Source: Candidatus Tectimicrobiota bacterium
Lineage (GTDB): Bacteria; UBA8248; JACPRG01
Length of the DNA: 28,893 nucleotides
Direction of reading: 5' to 3'
Assembly: GCA_016190025.1 (NCBI GenBank)
Contig: JACPRG010000146.1
Coordinates: 1 to 28,893 of the forward strand
Position numbers and translations under genes: made by a program. Below are positions 25,618-28,893 of this stretch, piece after piece. Position 1 is the first letter of the stretch. Every line of letters begins with the position of its first letter. Below the pieces are notes generated by a model. That model saw nothing but the letters and a program-made list of their open reading frames with translations. It searched no databases and had not been told where the DNA came from.

Positions 25618-25730
25618 GCGCGATCACCCGGGGAGGAAATGTGCGTATATTCTACCAACAGAAGGGCGACAGAGGGGCGCTTTGAGGCGACCCGGCTTTC
25701 CAGGAGATTCACCGGCACAGGAGGAACGGG

Positions 25731-26861
25731 ATGAAAGCGCTCGCCGGAAGCCTGATCGTCGCGGGCCTGCCGGGAGGGGAGATCACGGAGGCGGACCGCT
25801 CCCTCCTGCGAGACCTCCGGCCGGCCGGCCTCGTCCTCTACCAGCGTAACGCCCGCTCCGCCGGGCAACTGGCGCGGCTCTGCCGGGACCTCGCGGGCCT
25901 CGCGGAGCGGGCGGGCGACCCGCCCCCAACCGCTGAATTCGGGGGCGCGCCCCCGCTGCTCCTCCTCGACCACGAGGGCGGGCGGGTGAACCGCCTCCCC
26001 GTGGCCTTCACGCACTTCCCGCCGCAGGGGGCGCTTGGGGCCATCAATGACCCGGACCTGACGGAGGCCGTCTTCCGGGCCTCGGCCCTGGAGGTCGCCG
26101 CCCTGGGCGTGAACGTCCACCTCTCGCCCGTCCTCGACCTCTGGACGAACCCGGAGAACAAGGTCATCGGAGACCGGGCCTTCGGGTCGGACCCCGAGCG
26201 CGCCGCCCGCCACGGAAAGGCCGCCGCGCGGGGCATCCGCTCGGCCGGCCTCCTCCCCGTCGGCAAACACTTCCCCGGCCACGGGGACACGGTCGCCGAC
26301 TCCCACGTGGACCTCCCCTTCGCCCTGGCCGACCGGGAGACGCTCAAGCGGCGCGAGCTCTTTCCCTTCCGCCGCCTCATCGAGGACGGCCTGCCCGCCC
26401 TCATGTCCGCCCACATCGTCGTCCCGGCCCTCGACCCCGACCGTCCCGCGACGCTCTCGCCGAAGGTGATCGGGGAGATCCTCCGGGGGGAGATGGGCTT
26501 TGGCGGGCTCGTCCTGACGGACGACATGGAGATGGAGGCGATCGCCGGCCGCTACAACCCGGGGGAGGCGGCCGTCCTCTCCGTCGAGGCCGGGTGCGAC
26601 CTGCTCCTTTTCTGCCACCGGGCGGACCGTCAGGCCGCGGCGCGGGACGCGCTGGCGGAGGCCGTCCAGTCAGGAAGGATTGCCGAGGAGCGCCTGCGGG
26701 AGTCTTCCGAGCGCATCCGCCGGGTTCGCGAAAGCCTGAAAGGCCGCCCGCCCGTCGGCCTGGACGTCATCGGCTGCGCCGCCCACCGGGAGCTTCTGGA
26801 GGAAGTGAGACGGCGGGCGAGAAAGGCGGGGTATCCGCTCCGGCGAGAGGGTGCGACGTAA
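25731..26861 (+). CDS. nagZ: GH3 beta-N-acetylhexosaminidase, NagZ-like
   Basis: The 376-residue enzyme releases N-acetylglucosamine from cell-wall muropeptides in recycling. Signatures are LLDHEGGRVNRL (79-90), VNVHLSPVLDLW, the KHFPGHGDT loop (179-187) with DSHVDLP, and LTDDMEMEAI (262-271), which contains the catalytic Asp. There is no signal peptide, which fits the cytoplasmic location of NagZ. AGGAGG lies 6 nt before the ATG. The C-terminal 30 residues are an Arg-rich helix. A general beta-glucosidase of family 3 is less likely because the KHFPGHGDT motif is NagZ-specific. Confidence 0.92.
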   Translation: MKALAGSLIVAGLPGGEITEADRSLLRDLRPAGLVLYQRNARSAGQLARLCRDLAGLAERAGDPPPTAEFGGAPPLLLLDHEGGRVNRLPVAFTHFPPQGALGAINDPDLTEAVFRASALEVAALGVNVHLSPVLDLWTNPENKVIGDRAFGSDPERAARHGKAAARGIRSAGLLPVGKHFPGHGDTVADSHVDLPFALADRETLKRRELFPFRRLIEDGLPALMSAHIVVPALDPDRPATLSPKVIGEILRGEMGFGGLVLTDDMEMEAIAGRYNPGEAAVLSVEAGCDLLLFCHRADRQAAARDALAEAVQSGRIAEERLRESSERIRRVRESLKGRPPVGLDVIGCAAHRELLEEVRRRARKAGYPLRREGAT

Positions 26862-26896
26862 GTCCGCCCCACGCGGGTGCGCTGTCCCTTTCCATC

Positions 26897-27014
26897 CGTA
26901 GCCGCGATTTGAGCGAAGCGGAAATCGCGGAACATGCCCGTGCTCATGTGGGACGATTCCCCGATCTCCTCTCGCCCCCGATCCAGTCGGGGGCTCGCTC
27001 GGATCGGGGCTACG
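26897..27014. repeat. MITE-like composite palindrome
   Basis: CGTAGCC (26897-26903) and GGCTACG (27008-27014) are inverted ends about 118 bp apart. Inside are CCGCGATTT/AAATCGCGG (26902-26910, 26922-26930) and GCCCCCGA/TCGGGGGC (26974-26981, 26987-26994). No coding sequence is present, and no target-site duplication was evident. Confidence 0.55.
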
Positions 27015-27127
27015 AAGCATACAGCTATAAAATCGTAGGTCCCATCAGGGGAGAAGGCTAAACTGAACAGGCGCGTCCAAGCCTGCCCCCTGCGAAGGCA
27101 GGGGGTCCCCGCCCGAAATCCTCGAAC

Positions 27128-27210
27128 TGTCATGCCCGAGGCTTGAATCGGGCATCCAGGGGCCTCCCGTCCAGCAGAGACTGGATTCCCGCATTCGCGG
27201 GAATGACAAG
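27128..27210. repeat. REP-like element with ATTCCCGC/GCGGGAAT hairpin
   Basis: GCCCGA...TCGGGC and ATTCCCGC-ATTC-GCGGGAAT hairpins are flanked by TGTCATGCCCG and CGGGAATGACA. Read on the minus strand it encodes the familiar spurious peptide VIPANAGIQ, a mark of a widespread intergenic repeat in environmental genomes. Nothing else is seen in 27015-27266. Confidence 0.75.
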
Positions 27211-27266
27211 TTGCAGCGGGGAGACATCAGCCCCCGCGCCCGGGGCCGGACGGGACGCCCGCGGTC

Positions 27267-28799
27267 TCACACCTGGTTGTACCGGTAGGAGGCGGGCTCG
27301 CGCAGGAGCGGGGCCTCGTCCCACCGGCGGTAGAAACTCCGGATCTCCCCGTCCAGTCTCTCGAAGGAGGGACGCTCGGGGTTCATCCGCCCGAACTTCT
27401 GGCGCTTCAGCCCGGCCAGGCGGCTCCGGACGTCCTCCTCGTCCACCGTCTGGAACCTCCCCTCCTTGAGGACGGGCGCTCCGTCCACCAGGACGGTCTC
27501 CACGTCCCGGCAGCCCGCCCGGTGGACCAGGACCTCCGCGGGGTCCACCCAGGGGTTGACGGCGGGGGAGTCGAAGACGCGGTCCTTGCGCAGGAGGACC
27601 AGATCGGCCTTGCCCCCCGGGCGCAGGGCGCCGATCCTCCCCTCCTCCCCCATCACCTTCGCCCCGCCCCGGTAGAGCAGCCCGAGCCACTCGGCGGCCG
27701 AGAGGGCCTCGGCCCCGATCCCCGGCGTCCGCTGGAGGAAGCAGGCCAGGCGGAGGTCGGAGAGGAGGTCGTTGTCGTCGTTCACCCCCGTCCCGTCCGT
27801 CCCCAGGGCGACGGCGACGCCCCGGCGGACCATCTCGCGCACGGGGGCGATCCCGCTGAAGAGCCGCAGGTTGACCGAGGGGTTGTGGACGCAGACGGTC
27901 CCCGTGTCCGCCAGGATCGCCATGTCGTCCCGGCCCGTCCAGACCATGTGGGCCAGGGAGACGCTCTCTCCCAGCACCCCCAGGTCGTTCAGGCGGCGGA
28001 CGGCCGATTTCCGCCAGACCCTCTGGGCGTACAGGGCCTGATAGCGGGTCTCGAGGGCGTGGGTCTGAAAGCCGGTGGCGCGCTCGTCGGCCTCGGCCTT
28101 CATCCGCCGCAGGGAGTCCTCCGAGGTCCGCGTGACGCCGGTGGGGGCCACGTACACCTTCAGCCGTCCCCCCCGGCCGTGCCAGGCGTCGAAGACCCCG
28201 CGCCAGCGCCTCAGGTACTCGTCCAGGCTGAAGCCCTGGACCTTGCCGGCGAGCTGGGCGGCCAGGTCGCCGGGCAGACGGCGCAGGAAGGCCGCGTCCT
28301 CCTCGTACGCGAAGTGGAAGCCCTCCCAGAACAGCGGCCCCACGCACGCCCGGACGCCCAGGTCCCAGTAGGCCTGAAGGGCCGTCCCCGCCCCGAAGTC
28401 CGGAAGCGAGAGCGTCGGCATCAGGTTCACGACGCTCGTCACCCCGGCGCGGATGAGCTCCATGGCCGCCCACAGCGTCTGAAGATAGACCTCCTCCGGG
28501 GAGAACCCCCCCTCGGCCCCGGCGGTCAGGTAGGGGAGCCAGAGCTCGAGCGGGGTGTCGGGGATCCCGTCCCGGAAGGTCCCCCGGCCGTGGTGGTGCG
28601 CGTCGATGAGGCCCGGCAGAAGGATGGAGGAGGTGAGCGAGCCCAGCTCCTCGTCGAAAGGCCCCTCTCCCTTCAACCGCTCGTAGGGACCGACCTCCGC
28701 GATCCGGTCGCCCTCGACGACGACCGCCCCCTCGGAGAGGACCCCCGCGCCGCCCTCCATCGTCAGGACGAGGCTCGCCTTCACGAGTCGCCGCGCCAT
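27267..28799 (-). CDS. Amidohydrolase-superfamily deaminase/chlorohydrolase-like enzyme, paralogue 2
   Basis: This 510-residue enzyme is collinear with the one at 5631-7163. The metal motif is PGLIDAHHH (His68, His70), then QTHALE (His247, Glu250), LAHMVW (His284) and LGTDG (Asp335), with VNDDNDLLSDLR after it. Both end in an aromatic/Asn motif (RYNQV here, QYNLH there) and share the EVGPYE or AVGPYE segment in the N-terminal sandwich. The region after position 120 (VTSVVNLMPTLSLPDF) and 150-215 is divergent, so the two probably differ in substrate. The ATG follows a purine-rich GGAGGGAGGGAG. No binding protein gene is adjacent within the window. Confidence 0.88.
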   Translation of the reverse strand: MARRLVKASLVLTMEGGAGVLSEGAVVVEGDRIAEVGPYERLKGEGPFDEELGSLTSSILLPGLIDAHHHGRGTFRDGIPDTPLELWLPYLTAGAEGGFSPEEVYLQTLWAAMELIRAGVTSVVNLMPTLSLPDFGAGTALQAYWDLGVRACVGPLFWEGFHFAYEEDAAFLRRLPGDLAAQLAGKVQGFSLDEYLRRWRGVFDAWHGRGGRLKVYVAPTGVTRTSEDSLRRMKAEADERATGFQTHALETRYQALYAQRVWRKSAVRRLNDLGVLGESVSLAHMVWTGRDDMAILADTGTVCVHNPSVNLRLFSGIAPVREMVRRGVAVALGTDGTGVNDDNDLLSDLRLACFLQRTPGIGAEALSAAEWLGLLYRGGAKVMGEEGRIGALRPGGKADLVLLRKDRVFDSPAVNPWVDPAEVLVHRAGCRDVETVLVDGAPVLKEGRFQTVDEEDVRSRLAGLKRQKFGRMNPERPSFERLDGEIRSFYRRWDEAPLLREPASYRYNQV

Positions 28800-28893
28800 G
28801 CTCCCTCCCTCCTCCCCCCTCCGGGAAAACTCCCCCCTTCAGGATACGCTATCGCGCGGGAAGAGACCTATTGTCTCGTCTCAGAAATTCGCA

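Overview
The window is G+C-rich DNA (roughly two thirds G+C by eye) from a bacterium. It carries smpB and a complete one-piece tmRNA gene, RNase R, panB, a DRG/Obg-type GTPase, a NagZ-like glycosidase and a YyaL-type thioredoxin-fold protein. Stand-alone NMT1/THI5-type binding proteins, paired amidohydrolases and REP/MITE-like intergenic repeats (including the common 'attcccgc...gcgggaat' type) suggest an uncultured environmental lineage near Desulfobacterota, Methylomirabilota or Tectomicrobia. That placement is inference; no rRNA or other phylogenetic marker is present.

Layout. 1-3449 (minus): a respiratory operon of Rrf2 regulator, four-cluster Fe-S subunit and a Tat-exported molybdopterin oxidoreductase that runs off the left edge. 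3450-5393 (minus): ssrA (tmRNA), smpB and a DUF1330 protein, with several copies of a short palindromic repeat. 5631-8518 (minus): an ABC-type binding protein and an SsnA/TRZ-like amidohydrolase. 8733-12505 (minus): a Sel1-repeat lipoprotein-like or secreted protein, RNase R and a PPP-family phosphatase. 12753-13845 (plus): panB behind a promoter, a structured leader and an intrinsic terminator, which looks like attenuation control. 14018-20514: a divergent catabolic cluster. Its minus arm holds a NicX/M29-like metalloenzyme, a binding protein, an arylmalonate decarboxylase-like enzyme and a VOC/epimerase-like protein. Its plus arm holds a 2,6-dihydroxypseudooxynicotine-hydrolase-like alpha/beta hydrolase and a benzoylformate-decarboxylase-like ThDP enzyme. 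20749-22815 (minus): YyaL-like protein. 23201-24496 (minus): a lower-G+C, apparently acquired gene joining a helix-hairpin-helix region to a PD-(D/E)XK-like nuclease. 24637-26861: divergent GTPase and NagZ genes. 26862-27266: repeats. 27267-28799 (minus): a second amidohydrolase, collinear with the first.

The main points of interest are: (i) an 18-bp palindromic repeat (GAGGTCACAGACCTCAAG) in 11 copies, several lying between a predicted promoter and a start codon and one supplying the smpB stop codon; (ii) the divergent cluster whose enzyme families recall pyridine/nicotine and arylmalonate metabolism in a new combination; (iii) the HhH-plus-nuclease protein; and (iv) the panB leader.
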